Assembly: GCA_022827095.1 (NCBI GenBank)
Contig: JAJDTP010000035.1
Span: 62,001 to 126,000 of the forward strand
DNA length: 64,000 nt
Direction of reading: 5' to 3'
Source: Dehalococcoidia bacterium
GTDB lineage: Bacteria > Chloroflexota > Dehalococcoidia > Lucifugimonadales > UBA3495
Below the pieces are notes generated by a model. That model saw only the letters and a list, made by a program, of their open reading frames with translations. It had not been told where the DNA came from and ran no database searches. A program made the position numbers and the translations under genes. Below are positions 23,275 to 31,669 of the stretch, piece by piece (position 1 is the stretch's first letter; the number at the start of each line of letters is the position of its first letter).

Positions 23275-24687
23275 TCATGCCACCCGCTCCGGCCACACCG
23301 GGTCATGATATCCCAGCGGCACCGTGGGCCTGGCCCAGTACGGTTGCGTTTCGGAAAGCTGAACCGTCGGCGCCAAGTGCGTTAGTTGTCCCGCAGGTAC
23401 GTCGCTGACGGTGCACCACCGACTGATCTCATCGGCGCTGAAATCCTGGGCCACGTCGCGCAGGCTCGATTCCGACACCTGTCCCCGGTCTACGAGCCAC
23501 TTCCCGATTTGTGCCAGGGAAATCCTAACTAGCCAACTCCCGCCTTCCCGGACGCGGCGCGCAAGAGCGGTTAACGCGCCATAGGCCATCAGGTATCCGG
23601 TCAGGTAGTCGATCGCGGACACCGGGTAAAACTGCGGTCCAGGTTCGGATCCAGGGAATAATTGTCCCTGCCGGTCCGTGATGCCGCTGACCGTCTGCAC
23701 CACCGTATCGAAGCCGCGGCGGTCAGCCCACGGTCCGACGCGGCCGAAGGCGGACAACGAAACGTAGACGATACCCGGCCGGAGTTTCGCCAAGTCTTCC
23801 GGAGCGAGGCCGCGTTGCGCCAGGGTGCCCGGGCGGTAGCCTTGCGAGAACACATCGGCCTGGCTGACCAGATGACGCATGGCGGCGAGGTCCCGTGCGT
23901 CCCTGAGATCGAGGCGTGTGGACAATTTGCCGTGTCCGGTGTCGAATTCCTGGGCTTCACTGCTGGGCAGGTGCTCGGCCGTGACCTTCATAACGTCGGC
24001 GCCATGCTCTGCCAACGTGCGGGCGCAAGTGGGGCCGGCCAGCACGCGGGTCAGGTCCAAGACGCGTATCCCCGATAGAGGGCGGGAGCCATCGGGCAGC
24101 GGTTCCGGCGGGCTGTCTCCGATCTTGTCAATCTCCAAGAGAGGCAGTGACGCAACGGCGGCCGATTGAGGATGCTGGGCCCATTCGTCCATGGAGCGCA
24201 CCATCCCGCCGGCTCCTCGGGCGGCAATGATCGCCTCTTCCAGTTCCAGGGCGTCCCATTTCGCAACCGCTTGCCGTACCGCTTCTCGGTCCTCAGGCAC
24301 GCCCAGCACGCTCAACGCTGCTTCGCGATGGTTGGGGAAGTTGCAGTGCAGGTAGCTCCACCTCCCGTTTTTGGCGGGATAAACGCCCATTACGGATGGC
24401 CGTTCTCCAGCTGCCGGCGCACCGTTAATCATCATGTACCTGCCGCTGCGCAACGACGCGGTGGCCTGTCGTGCATCCACCGCGATGTCCTGGTGGCGAC
24501 CCGTCCGCGTCTTCCACAGATCGGAGACGGCGAGTCCCACCGCGGCCAGGCTTGCAGCGGCCGCTTCGCCGATGCGGAAAGGAGTCGGCAGGATCGGGTC
24601 GACCCCTCCGGTGAACAAAACTCGCGAAGCCTGCGCCGGATCGCAGCCCGGAATGGTGAGCAAGGTTGATAGAATCTGATCAGCCAC
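23275..24687 (-). CDS. Class III CoA-transferase (CaiB/BaiF family), rearranged domain order
   Basis: The 470-residue product starts at GTG 24687 (VADQILSTLLTIPG; AAAGGA upstream). A full CaiB/BaiF core starts only at about residue 200 (LSGIRVLDLTRVLAGPTCAR, TLAEHGADVMKV, FDTGHGKLSTRLDLRD, FSQGYRPGTL). The first 190 residues (RTGRHQDIAVDARQATASLR, VMGVYPAKNGRWSYLHCNFP) look like the C-terminal half of the same fold. Thus the halves appear permuted or fused. It is probably a CoA-transferase or acyl-CoA racemase; the substrate is unknown. Confidence 0.82.
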   Translation of the reverse strand: MADQILSTLLTIPGCDPAQASRVLFTGGVDPILPTPFRIGEAAAASLAAVGLAVSDLWKTRTGRHQDIAVDARQATASLRSGRYMMINGAPAAGERPSVMGVYPAKNGRWSYLHCNFPNHREAALSVLGVPEDREAVRQAVAKWDALELEEAIIAARGAGGMVRSMDEWAQHPQSAAVASLPLLEIDKIGDSPPEPLPDGSRPLSGIRVLDLTRVLAGPTCARTLAEHGADVMKVTAEHLPSSEAQEFDTGHGKLSTRLDLRDARDLAAMRHLVSQADVFSQGYRPGTLAQRGLAPEDLAKLRPGIVYVSLSAFGRVGPWADRRGFDTVVQTVSGITDRQGQLFPGSEPGPQFYPVSAIDYLTGYLMAYGALTALARRVREGGSWLVRISLAQIGKWLVDRGQVSESSLRDVAQDFSADEISRWCTVSDVPAGQLTHLAPTVQLSETQPYWARPTVPLGYHDPVWPERVA

Positions 24688-24747
24688 TACGAAATCCTTT
24701 GCTTTGCGCCTTTCTGGAGTTTTCACGTGTACTCGGTTTCGTAAATT

Positions 24748-24854
24748 GTCAGAATCAGGATTTGCCGGATTTCAGGATTAGCAGGATTGGGTTGGCTAGC
24801 GCGTTGGCGTCAGCATCCTGAAAATCCGATAATCTTGGAAATTCTGATTCTGAC
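24748..24854. repeat. Palindromic dispersed element (GTCAGAATCAG ends), copy 1
   Basis: This 107-bp element starts GTCAGAATCAGGATTTGCCG and ends with the inverted sequence CTGATTCTGAC. The inner arms (TTTCAGGAT and ATCCTGAAAATCC) also pair, so it can fold into a long imperfect hairpin. A near-identical copy lies at 46092-46200. No coding capacity is seen. Confidence 0.8.
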
Positions 24855-24945
24855 TAACTCCCGAAAGTGGGTACGGATAATGCTGGAACTTGACGATCAT
24901 ATTACACCAAAAGATCAGGACCCAATCGTTTTGAAAGAGCGCGCG

Positions 24946-24974
24946 TTGTCGGTCTGGGCCTACCCGTGTATATT
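24946..24974 (+). promoter_or_regulatory. Promoter for the lipid operon
   Basis: TTGTCG (24946-24951), a 17-base spacer and TATATT (24969-24974) lie about 50 bases before the TTG start at 25025. Confidence 0.55.
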
Positions 24975-25024
24975 GTTTGCATCGTGGGGCGGAGCAGACC
25001 GTATGATCGGTCAAGGTAAGAGCA

Positions 25025-25402
25025 TTGCAAGATAACGCGATCAGCCTGGGCTCCTGGGACATTACCTCCGAAGCAGTCCGCGAATACCTTTCGGCCGTCG
25101 GCGACGATCTGCCGCTGTATATGGACTCGCAGTGCGCTCCTCCGATCATGCTTGCTGCTCGCGTCGTGGCTTTGTTGTTGGAACGCCTGTCACTACCGGA
25201 CGGCGCAATCCATAGTCTGCAGGATCTAGAAACGGCGGATGCGGTGTGTGTCGGTTCCACGGTGTCCGCGGTGGCCCGCCTTGAACCGGTACGCGAGCGT
25301 GGCGGAATGCGGTTCCTTACCGTCAATTACACGGTCTCCGACGAACCCACGGGCTCGGATTTGATGAACGGTCGCACCACTGTGCTGCTTCCCGCAGATT
25401 AG
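25025..25402 (+). CDS. Hotdog-fold dehydratase-like protein (FAS1-like/MaoC N-domain type)
   Basis: The 125-residue product starts at TTG 25025 with AAGGTAAG upstream. YLSAVGDDLPLYMDSQCAPP followed by the helix IMLAARVVALLLERL matches the non-catalytic hotdog half of FAS1-like dehydratases; the catalytic DxxxxH is not evident. The next gene (25426-25890) carries that motif, so the two probably form a heterodimeric (R)-hydroxyacyl dehydratase, as in mycobacterial HadAB. Confidence 0.7.
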   Translation: MQDNAISLGSWDITSEAVREYLSAVGDDLPLYMDSQCAPPIMLAARVVALLLERLSLPDGAIHSLQDLETADAVCVGSTVSAVARLEPVRERGGMRFLTVNYTVSDEPTGSDLMNGRTTVLLPAD

Positions 25403-25425
25403 AGCGGCGAATAGACAGAGCCGAT

Positions 25426-25890
25426 ATGCCTGCTGACGCTTCAACACACGAACCCTCGCAATTCGACGTGGGCTACGCGATCGCCCCGGTGCGACGCGTC
25501 GTCAGTCGAGGAAATATTGATGCCTACCGATCGGCTTCGGGCGACCACAATCGTATCCACTACGATGATGAATTTGCGGCGACCACCCGTTTCGAGGGCG
25601 TGATAGCCCACGGTATGCTGACTTTGGCCATGATCTCCGAAATGATGGCGGGCGAGTACGGTTCCTTTTGGCTGCGGTCAGGCAGCCTGCGCGTCAGGTT
25701 TCGTGGTGCGGCGCATCCTGGTGATTTTCTGGAGGCCGTCGGTGCGGTGACGAAGAGCGAATCGACCGCTGATGGCAGCCGCCTGACTTGCAATGTAGAG
25801 CTTCTGAACGTTGATAATAGAAACAGAATAATCACCGGGTCGGCGACCGTGGTGGTGGGTCCGGCAGGTATGAGGGAAAGGGCGGAATGA
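25426..25890 (+). CDS. MaoC-like (R)-specific enoyl-CoA/ACP hydratase
   Basis: The 154-residue protein shows YRSASGDHNRIHYDDEFA followed by FEGVIAHGMLTLAMISEMM, the MaoC hydratase-2 motif with catalytic Asp and His. The length is that of a single hotdog domain. It overlaps plsX by 4 bases (ATGA). In this operon it likely dehydrates 3-hydroxyacyl thioesters in fatty acid synthesis together with its neighbour. Confidence 0.87.
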   Translation: MPADASTHEPSQFDVGYAIAPVRRVVSRGNIDAYRSASGDHNRIHYDDEFAATTRFEGVIAHGMLTLAMISEMMAGEYGSFWLRSGSLRVRFRGAAHPGDFLEAVGAVTKSESTADGSRLTCNVELLNVDNRNRIITGSATVVVGPAGMRERAE

Positions 25891-26918
25891 GCACGAACGG
25901 AGATATGCCGCGGGTACGCGTCGCGGTGGACGCGATGGGTGGGGACTTTGGTCCGCCGGAAACCGTTCCCGGAGTTCTGGCCGCGCTGGACGCCCACCCC
26001 GATTTGACCGTCGTTCTGGTGGGCAACCCCGATGAAGTGCAGGCGGAATTGTCCCGCCACGACGTCGCCGGTCGAGCCGTTTCGGTGGCGCCCTCGGAGG
26101 GAAAGGTCGAGGATGAAGAGCACCCCGTGGCTGCCCTGCGACGGAAACCGAAATCGTCAATCGCCGTTTCGATGGGACTGGTTCAGCAGGGCGCAGCCGA
26201 CATGGTGGTGTCCATGGGCTCGACCGGAGCCACCATGGCTACGGCGGTGATGGCGCTGGGCCTGCTGGAAGGATTGGAGCGACCCTGTATCGGAGGCAAC
26301 TTCCTTGGCGTGGCGCCAAACACCACCGTGGTCGATCTGGGCAGCAACGTCGATTGTCGTCCGTCGTTGCTGTTGAGCTTTGCCGCGCTGGGTGTCGCAT
26401 TTTCCCGCCGCCGCCTGGGCATCGAGAACCCCCGGGTGGCGTTGCTCAGCGTTGGTGAGGAGTCGGCAAAAGGCAATCGCCAGGTCCAGGAGAGCCACAC
26501 CCTTTTTCGGGAGAGCCATCTCAACTTCGTGGGCAACGTCGAGGGGATGGACTTTTTCACCGACAAGGCCGATGTCATCGTGTGCGATGGGTTCATCGGC
26601 AATATCCTGATCAAGTTCGCGGAAGGTCTGGGTTCAGCGCTGGTCCCGTATCTCCATCAACGCCTGACGGCCATTCTCCCGGACGAGCAGGTCCGGCAAA
26701 TCGGAGAAGCGTTGTGGACCACCATGAACCTGCCGCGCACCATGGGCGGACCGCTTTTCGGCGTGGACGGTCTGGTCATGATAGGTCACGGTTCGTCCAC
26801 GGCCAACGGCGTCGCCGGCGCGATTAACACCGGCCTGCTGTGCCATCGGCTGGAGTTGGTGGAAGGTTTTCGGCAAGAGTTGGCGGAATTGCATCGCGCC
26901 GTCGCGCGCGAGACGTGA
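25887..26918 (+). CDS. plsX: Phosphate acyltransferase PlsX
   Basis: The 343-residue protein has VAVDAMGGDFGPPETVPGVL at the start, MVSMGSTGATMATAV-type (VVSMGSTGATMAT), VDLGSNVDCRP and NVEGMDFFTDKADVIVCDGF, all PlsX signatures. PlsX converts acyl-ACP to acyl-phosphate, the first committed step of phosphatidic acid synthesis with PlsY. It is coupled by ATGA overlap to the hydratase gene and followed by fabG 18 bases later. Confidence 0.95.
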   Translation: MSTNGDMPRVRVAVDAMGGDFGPPETVPGVLAALDAHPDLTVVLVGNPDEVQAELSRHDVAGRAVSVAPSEGKVEDEEHPVAALRRKPKSSIAVSMGLVQQGAADMVVSMGSTGATMATAVMALGLLEGLERPCIGGNFLGVAPNTTVVDLGSNVDCRPSLLLSFAALGVAFSRRRLGIENPRVALLSVGEESAKGNRQVQESHTLFRESHLNFVGNVEGMDFFTDKADVIVCDGFIGNILIKFAEGLGSALVPYLHQRLTAILPDEQVRQIGEALWTTMNLPRTMGGPLFGVDGLVMIGHGSSTANGVAGAINTGLLCHRLELVEGFRQELAELHRAVARET

Positions 26919-26936
26919 AGGATTGGGTGTTCAACC

Positions 26937-27701
26937 ATGTACACGATTGATTTGAGCGGTCAGGTCGCCCTGGTTACCGGCTCGTCCCGGGGCATCGGCG
27001 CCGTGATTGCGGCCCGGCTTGCTGCTGCCGGAGCCTCCGTGGGCATCAATTACCGGAGCAACGCCGCAGCAGCCGATGCCGTGATCGACCAAATCCGCGC
27101 CGCTGGCGGTGAAGCCCTGCGCGTGCCCGGTGATGTTTCCGATGAAAACACTGCGGAGGCCGTGGTGAAAACCACCGCCGACCGGCTGGGCCGGCTGGAC
27201 ATCCTGGTCAACAACGCTGGCGTCAATCGCGACCGGCTCATGCTGCGCATGACCGCCGCGGACTGGGACGAAGTGCTCACGGTGAACCTGCGCGGCACGT
27301 TCCTGGCCACCCGTTTCGCCATCCCGTTGATGCTCCGCCAGAGGTACGGACGTGTGGTCAACATCTCCTCGGTGGTCGGGCTCACCGGCAACCCGGGACA
27401 AGCCAACTACGCCGCGTCCAAGGCCGGGCAAATTGGATTCACTAAGGCCATGGCGCGGGAAGTAGCCAGCCGCAGCATCACGGTGAACGCGGTCGCCCCG
27501 GGTTTCATCGAGGTTGGCGATGATGGCGGCATGACCGCCGGCATGACTGACGACCAACGTGGCCAGGTGCTCTCGCGCATCCCGGCCGGCCGCTTTGGGG
27601 CCGCCGAGGATGTGGCTTCCGCCGTTCTTTATCTGGCTAGCCCGGGCGCCGGCTACGTCAATGGCCAGACCCTGACCATAGACGGAGGGCTTACTGCATG
27701 A
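26937..27701 (+). CDS. fabG: 3-oxoacyl-ACP reductase FabG
   Basis: The 254-residue SDR has VTGSSRGIGAVIAARLA (NADPH site), LVNNAGVNRD, VNISSVVGLTGNPGQANYAA with SKAG (Ser-Tyr-Lys triad) and the C-terminal YVNGQTLTIDGGLTA. VNNAGxxRDxLxxRM is diagnostic of FabG rather than a general SDR. It reduces 3-oxoacyl-ACP in type II fatty acid synthesis, consistent with adjacent plsX and dehydratases. Confidence 0.92.
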   Translation: MYTIDLSGQVALVTGSSRGIGAVIAARLAAAGASVGINYRSNAAAADAVIDQIRAAGGEALRVPGDVSDENTAEAVVKTTADRLGRLDILVNNAGVNRDRLMLRMTAADWDEVLTVNLRGTFLATRFAIPLMLRQRYGRVVNISSVVGLTGNPGQANYAASKAGQIGFTKAMAREVASRSITVNAVAPGFIEVGDDGGMTAGMTDDQRGQVLSRIPAGRFGAAEDVASAVLYLASPGAGYVNGQTLTIDGGLTA

Positions 27702-27729
27702 TAGCGCCCATGGAAGGGAGTATTCAGTG

Positions 27730-28617
27730 ATGAAAGCCACTACCCGATTCCGCCAACTGGTCGCCGACCCCGGTATCATCACCGCGCCAGGCGCCTACGA
27801 TTGCCTTACCGCCGCCATCATCGAACGGACCGGTTTCCCCGCCGTATACATGACCGGAGCCGGAACGTCGGTGGCCCGCATCGGTTACCCCGACCTGGCG
27901 CTGGCCACCGCCACCGAGATGCTGGCGAACGCGTCGGCAATCGCTTCCACAGTGGATGTGCCCGTGATCGCCGACGCCGACACCGGTTACGGCGGAACCA
28001 TGAACGTGCGCCGCACCATCCGCGAGTATGAACGTACGGGTGTGGCGGCGGTCCATATTGAGGACCAGCAGTTCCCTAAGCGCTGCGGCCACCTGGAAGA
28101 CAAGCGGGTGGTGTCCATCGACGAAATGGTGCAGAAAATCCATGCCGCCGTGGACGCGCGCACCGATGACGATTTCACCATCATCGTTCGCACCGACGCG
28201 CTGGCGGTGACCGGATGGGACGACACGATGCGTCGATGCGACGCTTTTACTGAGGCCGGCGCGGATGCGCTGTTCGTGGAAGCGATACGGTCGCCGGAAG
28301 AAGCAGCGGAGGTGGTCGCTCACACCTCGGTTCCCCTGCTGTATAACTTCGTAGAATCCGGCAAGTCGCCGCTGCTGAACGTTGCGGAACTGGAAAAGCT
28401 GGGGTTCAAGATGGTCATCTTCCCCGGCAGCGCCTTCATGTCGGTGGCCCACACCGTGGCGCGGGTCATGGCCGAACTCAAAGCCACCGGTACAACCGAG
28501 CGCCTGGTCGGTGAAATGACGCCTCTCACCGAGGCGTTCGAACTCATGGGCCTGTCCCAGATGCTGGAGCGGGACTCGGGATACGCCGTTGCCAACGGCG
28601 CCGCGGCGGCCGACTGA
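27730..28617 (+). CDS. Isocitrate lyase/PEP mutase family enzyme
   Basis: From the ATG at 27730 (MKATTRFRQLVADPG), with GGGAG upstream, the product is 295 residues. APGAYDCLTAAIIERTGFPA, DADTGYGGTMNVRRTIREYE, HIEDQQFPKRCGH and IIVRTDALAV match the superfamily, with the metal-binding DAD and the loop Cys of C-C lyases (KRCGH). Candidate activities are methylisocitrate lyase, oxaloacetate decarboxylase or dimethylmalate lyase. It is 28 bases after fabG, so probably co-transcribed. Confidence 0.88.
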   Translation: MKATTRFRQLVADPGIITAPGAYDCLTAAIIERTGFPAVYMTGAGTSVARIGYPDLALATATEMLANASAIASTVDVPVIADADTGYGGTMNVRRTIREYERTGVAAVHIEDQQFPKRCGHLEDKRVVSIDEMVQKIHAAVDARTDDDFTIIVRTDALAVTGWDDTMRRCDAFTEAGADALFVEAIRSPEEAAEVVAHTSVPLLYNFVESGKSPLLNVAELEKLGFKMVIFPGSAFMSVAHTVARVMAELKATGTTERLVGEMTPLTEAFELMGLSQMLERDSGYAVANGAAAAD

Positions 28618-28697
28618 TATTCGGACGAGCGCGACACGCCGATACCCTTCCATCCCTTTGAAAGTAAAGTCATCCGATCTCGCGTGAAAGGGACCTG

Positions 28698-31136
28698 ATG
28701 TCAACCGGGTCTGTGAGCGGGAATGGCGACTCCGAATTCCGCCGCCGTTTGTCTATCGAAGTCGGCGGCTGGCAACGCGAGGGGTTGATCTCGGCCGAGC
28801 AGGCGGGAGAGATACTCCGACGATATGAACCGTCCACCTCGGGCAGACCGCCGGGTGATCCGGGATATGGTGCCGGCGACCCCACCGCTCCGCCTGTAGG
28901 CGCGGCGGAGCGAACCACCCTCGTCAGTCGGGCCGTTTCCATCATAGGAGTGATGGGCGCTCTGCTGGTCGGGCTGGGTATCATCATTTACGTCGCCGCC
29001 AACTGGGACGCGATCCCGGTTTGGGCGCGGGTCACCATGCTGGTGGGGTTGACGGCTGCGATCAATGCCGCGGGCTGGACGCTGCTGGCCAAGTTAGAAT
29101 ACCCGCGCATCGGTGTGGCCCTGTTGGTGGTTGGCGCATTGGCCTACGGGGCGGCGATCCATCTGGTGGCGCAGATTTACCATGTGCCCGTAAATCATCC
29201 CAATCTGACCACCGCGTGGTTCCTGGGCGTGCTGCCGATTGGATACGTCGCGCGCTCCCGCGTTATGGTGGGGTTATCGCTGGCGCTCCTCGTCCTGAGC
29301 ATGGGGTTCCGGACCCAATGGTGGCTGGAATACTACGGGGAAGAGACGATCCTGTTCCTGGCCCCGTTGACCCTGGCGCTTTCGGCTGCGGTGGTTGCCC
29401 TGGGTCGGTTGCAATTGAGATTCACGTGGACGCGGCCCCTGGCGGGGTATTGCTACTATCCCGGTTTGGGCATTGGTTTCGTGGCTTTTTGTGTCATGAC
29501 GCTGGCCAGCATTTGGATCAACGCGGAAAGGCTCACCTGGGAGGTGGTGACTCCCGAATATTGGATCACGGCGGGCATCGCGATCGCGGCGGCTGCGGCT
29601 GCAACCGCCGGCTCCTGGTGGTTCTCCCGGGATCGGCAGGATGCTGGCCTCGTCTCTGACACCGTCACGGTGGCCACAATCGCGGTTACCGGGGCGGTCA
29701 TGTGGCTCTGGTTCGTCTGGCCGGAGCCCGCTCTGTGGTGGCTGTTCAACCTGGTTGCGTTCGGCGGCATCGCGGCGGTGGCTTTCCTCAACCGTTCAAC
29801 TCAACTGTTGGGAGGTGTTGCCGTCCTGTTCGTGGCGTTGGTGGCCACGCGGTTCGTCAGCCTGGTGGATCTGGATAGTGAGGCGACGCCGATATTGCTT
29901 TCGGCGACCGCGTTGGCAGTGGCGTCTTGCCTTTTCGCCGGCAGCGTTGCGATGCGGGTCGTGCCCGCGATTGAACAATACAACCGGTTCGTAGCCGCGG
30001 CGGGACTCACGCTGGCCGCGTCGAGCCTGCACGTCATGGGGTACGGAACCTTTTGGAGGTGGGACACGCCGCCTGTCTGGTCCTGGATGCCGGCCGAATA
30101 CTGGGCCGTCGTGGCGGTGGGATGGCTACTTGCGGCAGCGGGGGTTGGCCTGGCTTGGTGGAAACGCGGGCGCTCCGGCTACGGCGATGCGGTTTGGGAA
30201 GCCGGCGCGGTGGCGGCCATGGCGGCGCTGACGCTGGCGATGTGGCTGGGACTGATGTATGCGGTGTCGATGTGGCCGGTATTCAACCTCGCCCTGCTGG
30301 CGGGCATCGGGACGTTGCTCTGGTACGGCTATCGACGTCGAGAATCGCCGGTCGCGTACTTTGCCGGTTCCATTTTGGCCGGTTCGCTGATCATAAGGAG
30401 TTTCGCGGCATTTGGCTTTTTGGCGCAGAACGAGTTGCTCCTGTGGTTGGGCCCGGTGGGCCTGGGAATTGGGGCGCTGATCTTCTTGACCGGCCGGATC
30501 CGGGTTCGTTGGACGGGAACCGCCACGGCGGAGCTGCGCGTTAGCTCCCGCGCCTGGGACCTGGCCGGCCTCTCGGCGGCCATCGCCAGCGTTTATGCCA
30601 TGAGCTACAGCGACCCCTGGGATCCGGCGACGGGCGGGATAGAGGGCGCTGCACTGGCCTTCCTGGGGGAATACTGGTTCCTGGCCGGAACGGTTTGGGG
30701 CGCGGCGGCAGCCGTCTTGGTCCTGATGTGGGTGGTTGACAGGAAGTGGTCGTCGCCGGTCCGCACAGCACCGGGCCAACTGAATTGGGAGACATCGGCC
30801 GCCGTCGCTATGGGCTTGCTCGCTCTCGTTTCGTGGTTGGGGCTCCTGTTGGTCTGGACGTGGACCTGGCTCCCGCTGAACGTTGCCCTCTTGGGCGCGG
30901 TGCTGGCGCTGGTGGCGGCCGGATACCGCTGGAACCGCGGTGACCTGATCAACCTGGCGGTGATCGCCTTCGGGATCGCGTTGTTCACACGTTATTTCGA
31001 GTTCGGCTTCGGTTTGCTCGGTCAGTCCCTGGCATTCATAGTTGCCGGCGCGATCATGCTGTGCATGGGCTTCGGGCTCGAGTTTCTGCGCCGGCGGATG
31101 CTGCGCAGCGTGCGCATTGTCGAGGAACCGGCATGA
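28698..31136 (+). CDS. DUF2157 polytopic membrane protein
   Basis: The 812-residue protein begins with the DUF2157 domain (FRRRLSIEVGGWQREGLISA EQ, then VSRAVSIIGVMGALLVGLGI and IYVAANWDAIPVWARV) and carries about twenty further hydrophobic segments. Its end overlaps the start of the GDYXXLXY gene (ATGA), the usual partner of DUF2157/DUF4401 proteins. The chain is longer than a typical DUF2157 protein and may have absorbed a DUF4401-like part (inference). Function unknown. Confidence 0.82.
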   Translation: MSTGSVSGNGDSEFRRRLSIEVGGWQREGLISAEQAGEILRRYEPSTSGRPPGDPGYGAGDPTAPPVGAAERTTLVSRAVSIIGVMGALLVGLGIIIYVAANWDAIPVWARVTMLVGLTAAINAAGWTLLAKLEYPRIGVALLVVGALAYGAAIHLVAQIYHVPVNHPNLTTAWFLGVLPIGYVARSRVMVGLSLALLVLSMGFRTQWWLEYYGEETILFLAPLTLALSAAVVALGRLQLRFTWTRPLAGYCYYPGLGIGFVAFCVMTLASIWINAERLTWEVVTPEYWITAGIAIAAAAAATAGSWWFSRDRQDAGLVSDTVTVATIAVTGAVMWLWFVWPEPALWWLFNLVAFGGIAAVAFLNRSTQLLGGVAVLFVALVATRFVSLVDLDSEATPILLSATALAVASCLFAGSVAMRVVPAIEQYNRFVAAAGLTLAASSLHVMGYGTFWRWDTPPVWSWMPAEYWAVVAVGWLLAAAGVGLAWWKRGRSGYGDAVWEAGAVAAMAALTLAMWLGLMYAVSMWPVFNLALLAGIGTLLWYGYRRRESPVAYFAGSILAGSLIIRSFAAFGFLAQNELLLWLGPVGLGIGALIFLTGRIRVRWTGTATAELRVSSRAWDLAGLSAAIASVYAMSYSDPWDPATGGIEGAALAFLGEYWFLAGTVWGAAAAVLVLMWVVDRKWSSPVRTAPGQLNWETSAAVAMGLLALVSWLGLLLVWTWTWLPLNVALLGAVLALVAAGYRWNRGDLINLAVIAFGIALFTRYFEFGFGLLGQSLAFIVAGAIMLCMGFGLEFLRRRMLRSVRIVEEPA

Positions 31137-31636
31137 GTCGAACGGCGAGCATCCTGTTCTTCGTCGTGGTGGCGGCGCAGATGGTTGGGCTGGTCGCCTT
31201 CGCCGGCGTGCGGGAGGTCGCCGTGACTACGGGACGGGAGATCACCCTGCAGACCGCACCGGTCGACCCACGTTCTCTGTTCCAGGGAGACTACGCGATT
31301 CTGGACTATGAAATAGCGGCACTGCCGGAGGGTTTGCGCGATTTACCAGCTGGCAGCGAGATATTCGTAGAGCTATACGAATGCGGCGATGTGTGGTGCG
31401 CTGTCTGGCATGATCCAGTTGGGCCGCCGTCTTCCGATGTTTTTATTCGCGGGGTGGTCAACCAACGCGGTCGCCTGGATTTCGGAATAGGCACCTATTT
31501 CGTGCCAGAGGGCACGGGCCACATCATCGAGCACGCCGAGGACGTCAAAGTGGTCGTCTCCTTGGACGAGCAAGGGCAGGCAGTCATCAAGGATGTTTTG
31601 GTGGATGGGGCGCCTTTTGCCCCCTACGGAAACTGA
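31133..31636 (+). CDS. GDYXXLXY domain protein
   Basis: The 167-residue protein starts with a membrane segment (MSRTASILFFVVVAAQMVGL) and contains FQGDYAILDYEIA, the family name motif, at about 53-65, with a second conserved region FIRGVVNQRGRLDFGIGTYF and VPEG. The family is paired with DUF2157/DUF4401 membrane proteins and is uncharacterised. The ATG overlaps the upstream stop codon. Confidence 0.88.
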   Translation: MSRTASILFFVVVAAQMVGLVAFAGVREVAVTTGREITLQTAPVDPRSLFQGDYAILDYEIAALPEGLRDLPAGSEIFVELYECGDVWCAVWHDPVGPPSSDVFIRGVVNQRGRLDFGIGTYFVPEGTGHIIEHAEDVKVVVSLDEQGQAVIKDVLVDGAPFAPYGN

Positions 31637-31651
31637 CCGCCGGAGGGCCGC

Positions 31652-31666
31652 CGGGCATGCTGCCCG
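31652..31666. terminator. Short GC hairpin between convergent genes
   Basis: CGGGCA-TGC-TGCCCG forms a 6-bp stem between the stops at 31636 (+) and 31670 (-). There is no T-tract, so termination is only possible. Confidence 0.25.
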
Positions 31667-31669
31667 CCC

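Noticed and set aside
27724-28704. Long minus-strand open frame opposite the isocitrate-lyase-family gene
   Set aside because: Composition is that of a GC-rich shadow, and the plus strand has all family motifs.
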